Shown here: positions 58,101 through 61,100 of the stretch, one piece after another
Layout of the letters: each line of letters starts with the position of its first letter
Position numbering within the stretch: position 1 is the first letter of the stretch
Assembly (NCBI RefSeq): GCF_014839805.1
Contig: NC_051116.1
Span: forward strand, 4,941,556 to 5,005,555
Direction of reading: 5' to 3'
DNA length: 64,000 nucleotides
Source: Manduca sexta
Taxonomy: Eukaryota > Arthropoda > Insecta > Lepidoptera > Sphingidae
Notes under the pieces: generated by a model
The model's input: only the letters and a program-made list of their open reading frames with translations
Database searches by the model: none
Told to the model about the DNA's origin: nothing
Translations under genes and position numbers: made by a program

Positions 58101-61100
58101 TGAATTTGACCAGAGATAGTATGATGTAGCGGTGAAAGGTAAATTTTTCCGGAAGAGAACCCGACACAATATGTAGGTACTAATATGTGAATGCTGTCTG
58201 CAAAACATTATAATAATAAAATCTACATAAATGTTATTATAGGAAAGCCAGCAGGAATCGGGCTATATGGGACCTTTGCCACTGATATGAAGTGATATAT
58301 TAATCGAGTTAAAGAAATATGAAGGAAGCTTTACCTCCTAGAAAAGACATAAGTTATTTCTTTGATATAATATATTCCATGGAGCGAAGCAGCCGTCAAA
58401 ATCTAGTAATAGAATAACTTCGGAGATTTCATATCTCAGCACAATTTATTATTTGAAAGAGTTAAATGTTTACATGTTTCTGTGCCATTCCATTGACATA
58501 CTTTAAAGTTAATGCACATTAGCAAGAATACAATATTTTTTTAATTCTTACGTGTAGTATAAGTTAGTTGTAATATATATACTCTATAGTATTTCTATAA
58601 ATATAACTAAATTTTGATTTATGAACTATATGAATTTAGAATCATTCGCCGTCACAGATATACATTCAATGCAATATTACGTTAACCTATTCGAACAGTA
58701 CAGTAAGCGACTGTAATAACAATAGATAAATTTGAATACCTGCAGAATGCTTTTTTTTTTTCAGACAGAGTTATGTCCCTTACCAACCCCCAATACAACG
58801 TCGAACTCAGAAACATCCAACCCTGATACTACCAGAAACCACTTGGCTTAGACCCTGAATGCTGGCACTTACCGATCGTACGGACCGAGCAGTAAAAATA
58901 TAATAATATTAAAAGCCTTGATTAATTCACTAATCGCCTGTGCTCAATATTTAATCAACTGTGCTCACAATTAACCACCGCATCCATCATTCGAGATCCT
59001 TGTACCCCTCCGGGGCGCGTCCGTTCTCCACAAAGATGGCTCTACTCAAAGGAATAAACTAGCGTTAGACAAGACGTGTGTTGTGTGAAATGTACTGTGA
59101 AATCTCGCTCCGACTTAATATTAATGACTGTTTTATAGTTTCATGTTTAGAGTGTTACGTAATTACTTCTAGAGAATACGTTTAACAAAGTCGATGTAGA
59201 GTCGACGTAGGAGAATGAGGATAATGATTATGATATTAGATATTGTTGCCTCTTCGGTTTAATGAGAAATCGTTTATGATTCGAGAGATGGATCATATTA
59301 TCCAAGGTATGCGCTTAGTCTGGGTTTCCTTAAATATTGATGTTTCCTCCATTCCAAGTGGCCGTCCTGAGCCGAGGTTCACCAGTTAGTGGGTTGCACT
59401 GAGCATGGTCGCCTTATCTTTCAAGAGTTACGAGCGACTGAAGTGCTCACCCAAAAGTCCTGTGTATTTGTATAAGCCGACCCTAGTCAGGCTATCAAAA
59501 GTAAGTCAAGTTAAATAAAAGTCTGGGTTTGTAATACAATTTGTCCAGAATTCGATTCATGAAGAAAAAAATAAGCCTTATTATTTTTGTATGAATGATT
59601 GTGTTTCGCCTACCCCAGAAGATAGCAGGATAATGATAATAAAAAAAGCTTGTTTACTTAAATTATGATTATACCTCCTCTAATTAATGTAAAAGTATTC
59701 TTACCTCTAGGTCCAGAGCTGACTTGGCACTGATACATCGCGTCGTCATCCAACGTCACTTCTCGTATGTCCAATGAGTAATCACCTGCAACAAAATGCG
59801 CAATGTACAGCTAACAGACAATAAAATGTGGTTGGATCATTTGGAATTAGAATTAAACGATCAATTAGTATTGACTTATTTATATAGTGGCTGGATTTGA
59901 ACAGATAGTTTCTGGTTTGATTCTTTGGTAGGGAAAAAATGTAAAAGGACGGTTTTCCCAGTATGGGTATTTGTGCCTAATTACGCATTGTATAGCATGA
60001 CTAGGAGATTGACAAACGTGCTTTGGGCGCGCCACATTTCATTTTGGAATTTAGTTCCTTACCAAAAACAAAGCGAGGCTTTTTTTTCTGGCCACACTAT
60101 AATCTTGCTCTTTAAACTATAGCTAGATCTATACGTAAAGTAAATAAAAAATATACAATCAAAATGTCTAGTAACACACGCGTCTATAATATTTATACTC
60201 AAACTAGCTTTTGCTCGCGGCTTCGCACGCGTGAAGCAGTTTTCCGGAAAAAAAATCCCGATTTTCCCTAAATATAAAGTAGCCTATAACCTTCCCAGGG
60301 TCTTAAACAATCTCCATACCAAATTCCATAAAAATCCATTTAGTCGTTTTTGAGAAAATCGATCACATACAGACAGAAAAGAAGACTTTATTTTATAATA
60401 TGTATAGTTCTATTAAGAAATTCCCATTACCCCAGCTCATTATAAAATATATCCAAAGCCAGCAGGACCGCACAGTCTAAACATGGCGCAATATTCAGAC
60501 TGCATTCCTGTCCATCGCATTGATCTCGTCTTTATTTAGACTGCGTCTGTTTTGTGCCGTTGTAAAATGGAAACTATTGGAATATATTTTAGTTTATCTA
60601 CTGAATTGATGATATGTTGTGGTTAGATAATTCAAAGCAAAGGATTGCGAGGTATTCTCTCCTTTTTTGGGATTCGCGCAGGTAAAAAATACTAGAATAA
60701 TATAATTATACGTATATGATTTTTATGCTGTCACAAGACATTTTTTTTTTATTGATTTGAATGACAAGACGAGCTTGTTGTTTGCCTAATGGTAAGCGAT
60801 ATGACCGCCCATAAACAGTAGAAATACCATCCAACACCTTAAATTACAAAGAATTGTTTGGTATTCCACTGCGCTCGCCATCCTGATAAGTGAGATGTTA
60901 AGTCCCATTATGTCCAATGGCTACATTGTTCTTCAAACCGGAACACAACAATACTACACACTGCTGCTTGGTTGCAGAAGTAGACATTGCGGTGGTACCT
61001 ACCTAGGCGGACTGTCACATATGAGAGACCTACCACCAGTAATGAGTGCGCTCTGACTTCAAAGAATAGTAGTAGGAGTTACAAAGACTGGGGTTAGAGT

